A stretch of 64,000 bases of DNA, taken from NCBI RefSeq assembly GCF_008253865.1, contig NZ_CP042332.1, positions 248,001-312,000 on the forward strand, written 5' to 3'. The translations under genes and the position numbers were made by a program. Source of the stretch: Bosea sp. F3-2 (GTDB lineage Bacteria > Pseudomonadota > Alphaproteobacteria > Rhizobiales > Beijerinckiaceae). Position 1 is the stretch's first letter. Every line of letters begins with the position of its first letter. Positions 1 through 8,274 of this stretch are shown here, piece by piece. Below the pieces are notes generated by a model. The model was not told the origin of the DNA and did not search any database. It saw nothing but the letters and a program-made list of their open reading frames with translations.

Positions 1-39
1 GTTCCTGACTGGCCTGCTGCCGGTTCTGTGGACAGTCAG

Positions 40-462
40 TTAAGCTAATCCCACCTTCTTTTCGAACTCGACCGGGCTGAGGTAGCCGATGGTCGAGTGC
101 CTGCGAACGACGTTGTAGAACCGCTCGACGTAATCGAACACGTCGGCACGAGCGTCGTCGCGTGTCCGGTAGACCCTGCCTATGATCCGCTGGGTTTTGA
201 GCGAGGAGAAGAAGCTCTCCATCGCGGCATTGTCCCAGACATTCCCCGAGCGGCTCATCGAGCAGATGACGCCGTTGTCGGCCATGAGCTTCTGGAACTG
301 CTCGCTGGCATACTGGCTGCCCTGGTCCGAATGGTGCAGCAGGGCATCCGGCTTTCCCCGTCGCCAGATCGCCATCATCAACGCGTCGGTCACGAGTTGA
401 GCGGTCATCTCGGCCTTCATCGACCAGCCCACCACCCGGCGGGAGAAGAGCTCGATGAGCAT
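40..462 (-). pseudogene. IS3-family transposase (OrfB), C-terminal fragment
   Basis: This is the C-terminal half of an IS3-type DDE integrase. It keeps the HHSDQGSQY block with the second catalytic Asp, the block NAAMESFFSSLK with the catalytic Glu, and the end motif YNVVRRHSTIGYLSP. A complete OrfB is near 280 residues; only about 140 remain. Homology stops abruptly just upstream of LFSRRVVGWS, so the first catalytic Asp and the N-terminal region are missing. The upstream bases 463-587 do not continue the transposase in any frame. The piece cannot be active alone. It lies at the window edge, so the element's outer end may lie just outside. Confidence 0.85.
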
Positions 463-587
463 CGCTCTGAAGGCCGTTAGAGCCTCGCGGACGATGGCGG
501 TGCCTTTGGCGACAGGCCGGAGGTCAAGTCGATCTTGGATGCGCTACGACGAGCCCGCGGCCTTTGTCAGCCAGTTCGAATTTCCGC
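463..587. other. Short unexplained junction next to the IS3 fragment
   Basis: This segment lies between the truncated transposase and the first IclR gene. On the plus strand, 538-600 reads a short peptide tail (RYDEPAAFVSQFEFPLSSG then stop) that looks like the end of a lost gene, but I cannot assign it to a family. Nothing else is visible. Confidence 0.3.
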
Positions 588-1361
588 TCAGCTCAGGCTG
601 AATAGCGGGGATGATGCCGCTGCGGCGCCGAGCTCGTCAGCGCTGGCGAGTAGCCATGGAGCGATTTCGGCCATTCGTTCCAGCGTCATGCGTATCGTCG
701 GACCCGCAACGCTGATCGTGCCGACAGGTTGGCCGACCCCGCGCTTGCGAATAGCCGTGGCCATCGCCGAGGTCCCGATTTCATAGGCTTCCGTGACACA
801 AGCATAGCCCATAGCGCGGGTCCGTTCGACTTGCGCGAGCAATTGCTCGATCGTCGTCGGAGCATTCGGGCCGAGGCCCGGGCGGTGCAGGCCTTGCTTC
901 TCGACGACCGCTCGCACCTGCGCGTCGTCGAGGCTTGCGAGCCAGGCCTGCCCGTTCGCGGTAGCGGCGAGATAAACCTCGGGCTCCGTGTGCGGAACGT
1001 AGAACAGTCCGCTTTGTGCGCTCTGGGATTTGGCCACCCAGGTCAGGTGATCGCTTTCGACGACCGCGAGCCTCACCAGTTCTCCGGTCCGCTTCGCCAG
1101 ATCGTCGAGAATGGGCTGAACGAGGTCGGTGATGCCGCTGGTTCCGAGATAGGCGAGCCCCAGCGCCGCCAGCTTGACGCTGAGACGCACCGCGCCATCC
1201 GGCGTGCGGAAGACGAAGCCGCCCTCGGCGAGCCCCTGAACCGTCCGCTCCGCGGCAGCCTGCGGCATCTTCAGGAGTTGGGCCAACGCGCGCGGTGTCA
1301 GGCCGCCCGGATACTGCGCCAGTGTTTCCAGCATGCCCAGGGCTCGAATGCGGCTGGACAT
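588..1361 (-). CDS. IclR-family transcriptional regulator (first of tandem pair)
   Basis: A 257-residue protein with the IclR layout: an N-terminal winged helix (about residues 1-60, with LTPRALAQLLKMPQAAAERTVQGL as helix-turn-helix) and a C-terminal effector domain (about 75-250) ending in the conserved TISVAGPTIRMT block. Its ATG is one base from the stop of the upstream IclR gene, so the two are almost surely cotranscribed leftward. The partner is a paralogue with the same length and domain plan. Its likely targets are the divergent transporter and CoA-transferase genes that begin at 2254. The effector is not readable from sequence. Confidence 0.9.
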   Translation of the reverse strand: MSSRIRALGMLETLAQYPGGLTPRALAQLLKMPQAAAERTVQGLAEGGFVFRTPDGAVRLSVKLAALGLAYLGTSGITDLVQPILDDLAKRTGELVRLAVVESDHLTWVAKSQSAQSGLFYVPHTEPEVYLAATANGQAWLASLDDAQVRAVVEKQGLHRPGLGPNAPTTIEQLLAQVERTRAMGYACVTEAYEIGTSAMATAIRKRGVGQPVGTISVAGPTIRMTLERMAEIAPWLLASADELGAAAASSPLFSLS

Positions 1362-1362
1362 G

Positions 1363-2136
1363 TCAGTGAACCGGTTCGGCGAAGATCGGCAATCCCGCGC
1401 CGGCTTCGGCGATCGCCGCGGCTGTCTCGCGCAGCGCCGGCAGGATGTAATCCATCGCCGCGCTCGTCATGCGAATGACGGGGCCGGCGACGCTGATCGT
1501 ACCAATCGGGCGTTTCGAGCGCTCGCTGAAAGCCGCGACGGCGATGGCCGAGGTTCCCGGCTCGTAGGTCTCGAAGATCTTGGCGTAGCCCAGTTCCCGC
1601 GCGGTCTCGACGAAGCTCAACAGCGCGCGCATCGTCCGGGGCGCGTTGGGGCCGTAGCCGTCGCGCTTCACGCCCTGTCTGGCGACCAGTTGCAGGACCT
1701 CGTCCTCTTCCAGGCAGGAGAGCCAGGCGTGGCCGTTCGAGGTCGCGGCCAGATACACCTCCGCGCCCTCATCGGGATTGTACAGCAGCCCGCGCCGCGC
1801 GCCCTGGGCTTTCGCGACACGGATCAGCTTCTCCTCATGGATCACGGCCAGCGTGACCAGTTCGCCGGTCCTGTCCGCCAGCCGATCGAGCAGGGGCTGG
1901 ATCCGGGTGGTCACCCCGGCGGAGGCCAGGTGGCTGAAGCCGAGCGCCACGATCTTCGCGGTGAGCCGATATGCCCCACCGTCGAATTCCTGGCGGATAT
2001 AGCCCTCGTCCTTGAGGTCCGCGAGCAGCCGATGCGTCGCGCTGCGCGGGATCGCGAGCGTGTCGGCGATCGTCATCAGCGGCAGGCCGCCGGCATGACG
2101 GGACAACAGCTCGATAATCGCGACGGCCCGATCCAT
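1363..2136 (-). CDS. IclR-family transcriptional regulator (second of tandem pair)
   Basis: A 257-residue IclR regulator: N-terminal winged helix (GLPLMTIADTLAIPRSATHR), then an effector domain with GELVTLAVIHEEKLIRVAKAQG and the closing GTISVAGPVIRMT motif. It is the promoter-proximal gene of the leftward pair and is divergent from the shikimate-dehydrogenase-like gene. The 118-bp gap between them holds AT-rich palindromes built on ATTCCA/TGGAAT, the likely operators. A pair of IclR paralogues at one divergent promoter suggests heterodimer formation or response to two effectors (inference). Confidence 0.9.
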   Translation of the reverse strand: MDRAVAIIELLSRHAGGLPLMTIADTLAIPRSATHRLLADLKDEGYIRQEFDGGAYRLTAKIVALGFSHLASAGVTTRIQPLLDRLADRTGELVTLAVIHEEKLIRVAKAQGARRGLLYNPDEGAEVYLAATSNGHAWLSCLEEDEVLQLVARQGVKRDGYGPNAPRTMRALLSFVETARELGYAKIFETYEPGTSAIAVAAFSERSKRPIGTISVAGPVIRMTSAAMDYILPALRETAAAIAEAGAGLPIFAEPVH

Positions 2137-2146
2137 GCTCGCTCCA

Positions 2147-2230
2147 TTCCAATTGGACTCTATTCAAAATGGAATGATGTGTCACCTGCTTGACTCGAAT
2201 GGAACAATATCATTTATGGAATTAATTCCA
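2147..2230. promoter_or_regulatory. Palindromic operator cluster between IclR pair and transporter operon
   Basis: The divergent gap is AT-rich, unlike its surroundings. It carries a perfect 14-bp palindrome TGGAATTAATTCCA at 2217-2230, a 10-bp palindrome TCCAATTGGA at 2148-2157, and the near-palindrome ATTCAAAATGGAAT at 2162-2175. All share ATTCCA/TGGAAT half sites. IclR proteins bind such palindromes near their own promoters, so these are candidate sites for the adjacent pair. The functional role is inference. Confidence 0.6.
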
Positions 2231-2253
2231 ATTTATCGAGCGGGCGCGATCCG

Positions 2254-3099
2254 GTGGCGGCAGCCTTCCACAGCGGCGATACGAGCGATCTTCCTGCCAT
2301 CCCAGCGGGGACGGCGATCAGTGGCCGCACGCGCCTCTTTGCGGTGCTCGGAGATCCGGTCGCCCAGGTGATGGCGCCGGCGATGATGAACCGTCTCTTC
2401 GCCGAGAGCAGGGTCGATGCCGTGATGATCCCGGTGGAAGTGTTCTCCAGTGATCTCGCGGTGGTCGTCGGAGGCTTGAAGCGGATCGCCAATCTCGACG
2501 GCATCCTCGTCACCGTCCCGCATAAGCTCGCAGCTTGCAGTCAGGCCGATCGGCTGAGCCACGCCGCAAGGCTGGCGGGCTCCGTCAATGCGCTGCGGCG
2601 CGAAGCCGACGGCATGTGGTCCGGCGACAATTTCGACGGCGAAGGCTTTGTCCGGGGCCTCCTCCGCGCCGGCCGCGCGGTTGCCGGCAAGCGCTTCGCC
2701 CTCGTCGGAGCGGGCGGGGCCGGCGTCTCGATCGCCGTGGCCGTGTTACAGGCAGGGGCGTCGGCGCTGTCGATCGTCGACACAGATCCTCCCCGTGCCG
2801 TGGCGCTTGCCGGCCGCCTCGCCGCACATTGGCCGGGCCGCGCGCAGGCGGCCGAGATCCTCGATCCCGCAAGCGACGTGGTCGTGAACGCCACACCGCT
2901 GGGATTGCGCGCGGACGATCCGCTGCCCTTCGGGCTCGATGGCCTGCCGCAGCATGCCGTCATCGCCGACATCATTATGAAACCGGCCGAGACGCGGCTG
3001 CTGCGGGAGGCCGCGGCACGCGGCCTCGGCACGCATCCGGGGCTCCCCATGCTCAGCGAGCAGATCCCTCTCTACCGGGAGTTCTTCCGCATCCCCTGA
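2254..3099 (+). CDS. Shikimate/quinate dehydrogenase-like oxidoreductase
   Basis: A 281-residue AroE-fold protein with a GTG start. The N-terminal substrate domain keeps the catalytic Lys (VTVPHK, Lys91) and the catalytic Asp in GDNFDGEG (Asp128). The nucleotide-binding loop VGAGGAG is at 151-157, and VVNATPLGL is the family's NADP-side motif. The substrate-binding serine motif, normally near SxSP after the first strand, reads PVAQVMAP here, so the serines that hold the shikimate carboxylate are absent. With its place in a catabolic operon, this suggests a quinate/shikimate-like or other hydroxy-acid substrate and not the biosynthetic enzyme. It heads the rightward operon and lies 44 bp before the first permease. 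Confidence 0.8.
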   Translation: MAAAFHSGDTSDLPAIPAGTAISGRTRLFAVLGDPVAQVMAPAMMNRLFAESRVDAVMIPVEVFSSDLAVVVGGLKRIANLDGILVTVPHKLAACSQADRLSHAARLAGSVNALRREADGMWSGDNFDGEGFVRGLLRAGRAVAGKRFALVGAGGAGVSIAVAVLQAGASALSIVDTDPPRAVALAGRLAAHWPGRAQAAEILDPASDVVVNATPLGLRADDPLPFGLDGLPQHAVIADIIMKPAETRLLREAAARGLGTHPGLPMLSEQIPLYREFFRIP

Positions 3100-3142
3100 G
3101 ACAACGACCCTGGCAGCAGACCGGGGCGCCTGGAGGAAAACT

Positions 3143-3811
3143 TTGACCTATCAGTTCGATTTCTCGGCCTTGCTTCCCTATTGGGAGCAATTGCTGCGCG
3201 GCTGCTGGCTGACGATCCTGCTCTCCGCCATCTCGATTTCGGCGGGGCTCGCGATCGGCATCCTGACCGCTCTCGCCAAGCAGAGCCGGTTCGCGGCGGC
3301 GCGGATCGCGGCCAGCACCTATGTCGAGGCCATCCGGAACACACCGTTCCTGGTGCAGGTCTTCTTCATCTTCTTCGGCCTGCCGGCGCTCGGCATCAGC
3401 TTCCAGCCCTGGAGCGCTGCCATCCTGGCGCTGAGCCTCAATTGCGGGGCCTTCTCGGCGGAGGTCATCCGCGGCGGGATCGACGCGATCGCGCGCGGCC
3501 AGTACGAGGCCGGCACGGCACTCGGCCTCAAGCCGCTTCAGATCTTCCGCCACATTATCCTGAAACCGGCGCTGCGGATCATATTCCCGGCTCTGTCCGG
3601 CCAGTTCGTCCTGACGCTGCTGACGACCAGCATCGTCTCCTCGATCTCGGCGGAGGAACTGACCTCGATCGCCCAGTCGATCGATACGCTGACCTTCCGC
3701 AGCTTCGAGATCTACATCGTCGCGACGATCCTCTACCTGACGATGTCGTTCGGCTTCGCGACTTTGTTCAAGCTGATCGACCGCGTCTATTTCTCCTATC
3801 CGGTGAAGTGA
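3143..3811 (+). CDS. Polar amino-acid-type ABC transporter permease
   Basis: A 222-residue inner-membrane permease of the HisM/GlnP class. It has several hydrophobic helices and the EAA loop (GGIDAIARGQYEAGTALGL) that docks on the ATPase. The start is TTG at 3143, chosen because a strong GGAGGA ribosome site lies just upstream; no ATG is well placed. It is followed after 7 bp by a second permease of the same class, forming the usual heterodimeric channel. The binding protein and ATPase follow, so the importer is complete. Confidence 0.9.
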   Translation: MTYQFDFSALLPYWEQLLRGCWLTILLSAISISAGLAIGILTALAKQSRFAAARIAASTYVEAIRNTPFLVQVFFIFFGLPALGISFQPWSAAILALSLNCGAFSAEVIRGGIDAIARGQYEAGTALGLKPLQIFRHIILKPALRIIFPALSGQFVLTLLTTSIVSSISAEELTSIAQSIDTLTFRSFEIYIVATILYLTMSFGFATLFKLIDRVYFSYPVK

Positions 3812-3818
3812 GGGCGCC

Positions 3819-4469
3819 ATGATCAGGCAATTCGGTCTGCCCGAAGCTCTCGCCATCCTCTCGGGTGTGCAGGCGACGATCCTTCTCTCCCTGATCGCCT
3901 TCGTCGGCGGCGGTGTCATCGGGCTCGCCGTCGCGCTGATGCGCACCTCGGAACGGCCCTGGCTGCAACGCTGCGCCGGCTTCTACATCGACTTCTTCCA
4001 GGGGACGCCGCTGCTGATGCAGCTCTTCCTCGTGTTCTACGGGTTGCCGGTGCTCGGCTACAAGGTGAACCCCTGGGTCGCGGTCGCCATCGGCTTCACG
4101 CTGCATGCCAGCGCCTTCCTCGGCGAGATCTGGCGCGGCAGCATCCAGGCCGTGCCGCGCGGGCAGACTGAAGCCGCCTATGCGCTCGGCCTGAGCTACG
4201 CCTCACGCATGCGCAACGTCGTGCTGCCGCAGGCGATGCGGATCTCCGTCGCGCCGACCGTCGGCTTCATGGTGCAGCTCATCAAGGGCACTTCGCTCGC
4301 GGCAATCATCGGCTTCGTCGAATTGTCCCGCGCCGCCCAGATCATCGCCAGCGCGACCTACAAGCCGCTGCTCGCTTATGGCTGCGCGGCGATCGTCTAC
4401 TTCGTCCTCTGCTTCCCGCTTTCACGCCTGAGCATGCGCCTCGAGAAGCGCTTCGCCGTAAAGACCTGA
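3819..4469 (+). CDS. Polar amino-acid-type ABC transporter permease
   Basis: The second channel subunit (216 residues) of the importer. It has the HisQ/HisM pattern of N-terminal helices, the FFQGTPLLMQLFLVFYGLP segment typical of the family, and an EAA loop (GSIQAVPRGQTEAAYALGL). The ATG is 8 bp after the first permease stop. It acts in the inner membrane with the 3143 permease, the 4508 binding protein and the 5409 ATPase. Confidence 0.9.
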   Translation: MIRQFGLPEALAILSGVQATILLSLIAFVGGGVIGLAVALMRTSERPWLQRCAGFYIDFFQGTPLLMQLFLVFYGLPVLGYKVNPWVAVAIGFTLHASAFLGEIWRGSIQAVPRGQTEAAYALGLSYASRMRNVVLPQAMRISVAPTVGFMVQLIKGTSLAAIIGFVELSRAAQIIASATYKPLLAYGCAAIVYFVLCFPLSRLSMRLEKRFAVKT

Positions 4470-4507
4470 CGGCCCCTGAAAACAACATTCAACCGGAGGA
4501 AACACGC

Positions 4508-5353
4508 ATGAACTGGATTCAGACATTCCGGCGTACGGCGCTGGCTTCGGCCATCGTGCTGGCAGCCGCATCCGCCATGGCGGGCGCCGCCGCGGCGCAG
4601 ACGGTGGAGGCGATCAAGAAGGGCGGCGTGCTCAAGATCGGCTCGCAGGTCTCCCAGGTGCCGTGGGGCTTCAGCGACGCGTCGGGCAAGCTGACGGGCT
4701 TCGACATCGAGCTCGGCGAGATGCTGGCGAAGGATCTCGGCGTGAAGGCCGAGGTCACCCCCGTCACCTCGAGCAATCGCGTCGCCGCGCTGCTGACGGG
4801 GCAGGTCGACGTGCTGGCGGCGGTGATGGGCATCTTCGCCGACCGGCAGAAGGTGGTGCTGTTCTCGCGGCCCTACACCACCAACGATACGATCTATATA
4901 GGCAAGGCCTCGGCCAACATCAAAGGCTGGGACGATCTGAAGGGTGTCCGGGTCGGCGTCCCACGCGGGACACCGCAGGACATCGCCATCACCAAGGCGG
5001 CGCCGGCCGGGGCGACGATCCAGCGTTTCGACGACGACGCCGCGACCGTGCAGGCGCTGATCGCGGGACAGGTCGACATGATCGGCGGTGCCGCGACGCA
5101 GGTTCCGAACATCGCCCAGGTCGCCGGTCCCGGCAAGTTCGAGCAGAAATTCATCGTGGCGCGCGCCTACAACGCCTTCGCGGTGCGGCCCGCCTCGCGC
5201 GAATGGGCCGATTATCTCAGCGATTTCGTCGCCCGCAAGCTCGCGAGCGGCGAATTGCCGGCCCTTTACAAGAAGTGGATCAGCGGCGAGCTCGCCCAGA
5301 TGCCGACGACCGGTGAGGGCGAGGCCGCGCTCCCGGTTTCGATGGTGCAGTGA
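4508..5353 (+). CDS. Periplasmic amino-acid-type binding protein (SBP family 3)
   Basis: A 281-residue secreted binding protein with a clear Sec signal peptide (hydrophobic run ASAIVLAAASAMAGAAAA, cut near AAAQT). The mature part begins with KKGGVLKIGSQVSQVPWGF and LTGFDIELGEMLAKDLGV, the family-3 signature. AALLTGQVDVLAAVMGIFADR is the second conserved block. GGAGGA lies just upstream of the ATG. A long GC hairpin follows the stop. The ligand is not set by sequence; a small amino acid or carboxylate that feeds the downstream CoA-transferase is a reasonable inference. Confidence 0.9.
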   Translation: MNWIQTFRRTALASAIVLAAASAMAGAAAAQTVEAIKKGGVLKIGSQVSQVPWGFSDASGKLTGFDIELGEMLAKDLGVKAEVTPVTSSNRVAALLTGQVDVLAAVMGIFADRQKVVLFSRPYTTNDTIYIGKASANIKGWDDLKGVRVGVPRGTPQDIAITKAAPAGATIQRFDDDAATVQALIAGQVDMIGGAATQVPNIAQVAGPGKFEQKFIVARAYNAFAVRPASREWADYLSDFVARKLASGELPALYKKWISGELAQMPTTGEGEAALPVSMVQ

Positions 5354-5360
5354 TCTGCGC

Positions 5361-5384
5361 GCGGGCGGCGTCGTCGCCGCCCGC
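5361..5384. terminator. GC stem-loop after the binding-protein gene
   Basis: A perfect 10-bp stem (GCGGGCGGCG, loop TCGT, CGCCGCCCGC) sits between the binding protein stop and the ATPase start. A short CTTT follows, not a full T-run. It may protect the binding-protein message or attenuate readthrough, a common arrangement in importer operons. A related hairpin lies after the ATPase. Confidence 0.45.
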
Positions 5385-5408
5385 CGCTTTCCAGAGTGAG
5401 CAAGACTT

Positions 5409-6188
5409 ATGTCAGTCACCCCTGATCAACGAAACGGCACAGGCACGCCTCCGGAGACCCCGATCATCGAGATCGCGGGGTTGAGGAAATGGTTCGGCAC
5501 CTTCCAGGTCCTGCAGGATATCGCGCTGACGGTCGCGCGCGGCGAACGCATCGTCATCTGCGGGCCATCCGGCTCGGGCAAATCGACCCTGATCCGCTGC
5601 GTCAACAGCCTTGAGCGCTATCAGGAAGGCCGCCTCGTCGTCGACGGGCACGATCTCGGAACCGGCCAGAAAGCCATCGACACCGTGCGCGCCGAAGTCG
5701 GCATGGTATTCCAGCAGTTCAACCTCTTTCCCCATCTGACGGTGATGGAGAACTGCATGCTGGCCCCGATGAAGGTGCGTAGCATGCGGAAGAAGGAGGC
5801 GCAGGAACTGGCGATGCACTTTCTCGCCCGTGTGCGGATCGCCGACCAGGCTCTGAAATATCCGGCGCAGCTTTCCGGCGGCCAGCAGCAGCGCGTCGCG
5901 ATCGCCCGCGCGCTCTGCATGACGCCGAAGATCATGCTGTTCGACGAGCCGACCTCGGCGCTCGACCCCGAGATGGTCAAGGAGGTGCTCGACACCATGG
6001 TCGGCCTCGCGGAGGACGGCATGACGATGCTCTGCGTCACCCATGAGATGGGCTTCGCCCGCAAGGTCGCGGACCGCGTCATCTTCATGGACGCCGGCCT
6101 GATCGTCGAGATCGGCAAGCCCGAGCCCTTCTTCGCGAACCCGCAGAGTCCCCGCACCCAGACCTTCCTCGGGCAGCTCCTGCACTGA
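5409..6188 (+). CDS. Polar amino-acid-type ABC transporter ATPase
   Basis: A 259-residue cytoplasmic ATPase of the GlnQ/HisP class. It has Walker A GPSGSGKST, the Q-loop in VFQQFNLFPHLTVMEN, the signature LSGGQQQRVAIARAL, Walker B IMLFDEPTSALDPE and the switch His in VTHEMGFA. The N-terminal 20 residues before the fold are variable and Pro-rich. It completes the importer with the two permeases and the binding protein upstream. Confidence 0.93.
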   Translation: MSVTPDQRNGTGTPPETPIIEIAGLRKWFGTFQVLQDIALTVARGERIVICGPSGSGKSTLIRCVNSLERYQEGRLVVDGHDLGTGQKAIDTVRAEVGMVFQQFNLFPHLTVMENCMLAPMKVRSMRKKEAQELAMHFLARVRIADQALKYPAQLSGGQQQRVAIARALCMTPKIMLFDEPTSALDPEMVKEVLDTMVGLAEDGMTMLCVTHEMGFARKVADRVIFMDAGLIVEIGKPEPFFANPQSPRTQTFLGQLLH

Positions 6189-6203
6189 CGCATCGCAAGC
6201 CGC

Positions 6204-6228
6204 GCGGGCGGCGCCCATCGCCGCAGCC
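6204..6228. terminator. GC stem-loop after the ATPase gene, related to the one at 5361
   Basis: The left arm GCGGGCGGCG is identical to the hairpin at 5361-5384. The right arm CGCCGCAGCC is imperfect, and TTTTCC follows. The two hairpins bracket the ATPase gene and share flanks, so they look like copies of one small element or parallel mRNA-processing signals. Confidence 0.4.
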
Positions 6229-6248
6229 GTTTTCCAAAGGGACCCATC

Positions 6249-6716
6249 ATGCTTCCGGGCAAGTTCTACGAAGAGATCCAGATCGGCGACGAACGCCTGA
6301 CGCCGCGCGTCACTGTCACCGAGGGCCATGTCCTGGCCTATGCCGGCGTCGCCGGCGATTTCTCCCCGATCCATATGGACGAGGTTTATGCCCAGTCGAC
6401 GGTGTTCGGCGGGCGCATCGCCCATGGGCTGATGGGGCTCTCACTGACCGACGGCATGAAGGTGCAGTCCGGCTTCTTCCATGACGGCATCGCGCTCGGC
6501 TGGAGCTGGAACTTCAAGAAGCCGATCCGGATCGGCGACACCTTGCAGGTGAAATTCCGCGTCGCCGACATGCGCATCCCGAAAAGCCGCAGCGACATGG
6601 GAATCCTGATCGTCGCGATCGCGCTCCTCAACCAGCATGGCGAGGTGGTCCAGGAGGGCGAGCACCGCCTGATGGTACCGCGCAAGCCAGAAGCCACCTT
6701 GGCGGAGGCGCGGTGA
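6249..6716 (+). CDS. MaoC-family dehydratase / enoyl-CoA hydratase
   Basis: A 155-residue single hot-dog protein. It carries the MaoC hydratase motif AYAGVAGDFSPIHMDEVYA, with the catalytic Asp and His, and the following GGRIAHGLMGLSLTDG that lines the acyl pocket. It probably hydrates or dehydrates a short or branched acyl-CoA. Its stop overlaps the start of the CoA-transferase gene, so the two products likely act on successive CoA intermediates of the transported substrate (inference). Confidence 0.85.
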   Translation: MLPGKFYEEIQIGDERLTPRVTVTEGHVLAYAGVAGDFSPIHMDEVYAQSTVFGGRIAHGLMGLSLTDGMKVQSGFFHDGIALGWSWNFKKPIRIGDTLQVKFRVADMRIPKSRSDMGILIVAIALLNQHGEVVQEGEHRLMVPRKPEATLAEAR

Positions 6717-8245
6717 TGACCCGCAACAAGTTCATGACGGCCGATCAGGCCGTCGGGCTGATCAAGGATGGAGACACCGTCGCGCTCGTCGGCGGCGGCG
6801 GCGGCCTGATGGAGGCCACCCACACCTTCCGGGCGGTTTCGCGCCGCTTCCTCTCGACCGGCTATCCGCGCCAACTCACCGTGCTCCACGCGCTCGGGAT
6901 CGGTGACAAGAAGAGCGAGGGGATGAACCACTTCGCGCATGAGGGGCTGGTCAAGCGCGTCATCGGCGGCCACTGGGTCTGGTCGCCGAAGATGCAGGAG
7001 ATGGCCCGCGACGAGAAGATCGAGGCCTATGTCCTGCCGAGCGGCTGCGTGATGCAGCTTTATCGCGAGATCGGCGGGCAGCGGCCGGGCCTGTTCACCC
7101 ATGTCGGGCTCGGCACCTTCGTCGATCCGCGGCATCAGGGCGGCAAGATGAACGCCTCGGCGAAGGAAGATCTCATCGAGGTGGTGAATCTCGGCGGGCA
7201 GGAACTGCTCTGGTACAAGTCCTTCCCGATCAACGTCGCGATCATCCGCGGCTCCTTCGGCGATGCGGATGGCAATATCAGCCTCGACCAGGAGGCGGCG
7301 AATGTCGATGTCTATGCGGCCGCCCTCGCGGCGCACAACTCCGGCGGCATCGTCATCGCGCAGGTCCGCACGGCGGTGGACGTCAACTCGCTGCCGGCAC
7401 GGTCCGTGCGGGTTCCCGGCGCCATCGTCGACGTGGTCGTCGTCGATCCCGACCAGCGCATGAGCTACGACCTACCCTACGATCCGCTGATCTCCGGCGA
7501 GCGCCGCGGCCCGACCCTGCTCGATCCGCCGCAGCCGCTCGACGTCCGTTCCCTGATCGCGCGGCGAGCCTATCGGGAACTGACCGAGGGCGACGTCATC
7601 AATTTCGGCGTCGGCATCGGCGAGGGCGTCGCCAAGATGGTGGCGGAGCGCGGCGAGGTCGGGCGCTACTACCAGACGATCGAGCACGGGACCTATGGCG
7701 GCTCGCTGCTGGTCGGGCTGCTCTTCGGCTTCGCGCGCAGCGCTTCGGCCATGATCGACGGGCCCTCCCAGTTCGATTTCTATGCCGGCGGCGGGCTCGA
7801 CACCGCCTTCCTCGGTTTCGGAGAGCTCGATGAGGCGGGTGACGTCAACGTCTCCAAGCTCGGCGGCCTGACCGTCGGTCCGGGCGGCTTCATGGACATC
7901 GCCCAGAATGCGAAGAAGGTTGTGTTCTGCGGGACCTTCGACACCAAGGGCAGCAAGCTTCAGGTCGGCGACGGCAAGCTGACGATCGCGCAGCACGGCC
8001 ATGTGCGAAAGCTCGTCGGCAAGGTCGAGCAGATCACCTATTCCGGCAGGCAGGCGCTGAAGCGCGGTCACAAGGCGGTGTTCGTGACGGAGCGGGCTGT
8101 CTTCCACCTCGAAAACGAGGGGCTCGTCCTGAGCGAGGTCGCGCCGGGGGTGGATATCCGCCACGACATCCTCGAACGGATGGACTTCATGCCGCTTATC
8201 CCCCGCGATCCGAAGCTCATGGACAGCGCGATCTTCACCGACTGA
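6713..8245 (+). CDS. Acyl-CoA:acetate/3-ketoacid CoA-transferase (family I)
   Basis: A 510-residue protein in which alpha and beta CoA-transferase domains are fused, as in the YdiF class. The first domain starts with MTADQAVGLIKDGDTVALVG and has the glycine-rich GGGGGL loop. The second domain (from about residue 280) carries the active-site Glu in YQTIEHGTYGG. GTG at 6713 is possible, but the ATG at 6716 overlaps the MaoC stop as ATGA and is the more likely start. It would activate a carboxylate to its CoA ester for the MaoC enzyme. Specificity is not readable. Confidence 0.87.
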   Translation: MMTRNKFMTADQAVGLIKDGDTVALVGGGGGLMEATHTFRAVSRRFLSTGYPRQLTVLHALGIGDKKSEGMNHFAHEGLVKRVIGGHWVWSPKMQEMARDEKIEAYVLPSGCVMQLYREIGGQRPGLFTHVGLGTFVDPRHQGGKMNASAKEDLIEVVNLGGQELLWYKSFPINVAIIRGSFGDADGNISLDQEAANVDVYAAALAAHNSGGIVIAQVRTAVDVNSLPARSVRVPGAIVDVVVVDPDQRMSYDLPYDPLISGERRGPTLLDPPQPLDVRSLIARRAYRELTEGDVINFGVGIGEGVAKMVAERGEVGRYYQTIEHGTYGGSLLVGLLFGFARSASAMIDGPSQFDFYAGGGLDTAFLGFGELDEAGDVNVSKLGGLTVGPGGFMDIAQNAKKVVFCGTFDTKGSKLQVGDGKLTIAQHGHVRKLVGKVEQITYSGRQALKRGHKAVFVTERAVFHLENEGLVLSEVAPGVDIRHDILERMDFMPLIPRDPKLMDSAIFTD

Positions 8246-8274
8246 ACCAGCCTTCGATCCGTTCCGAGGACATC

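Noticed and set aside
4397..5419. A 340-codon minus-strand frame over the binding-protein gene
   Set aside because: Shadow frame with low-complexity Arg/His content; the plus-strand gene has a signal peptide and family motifs.
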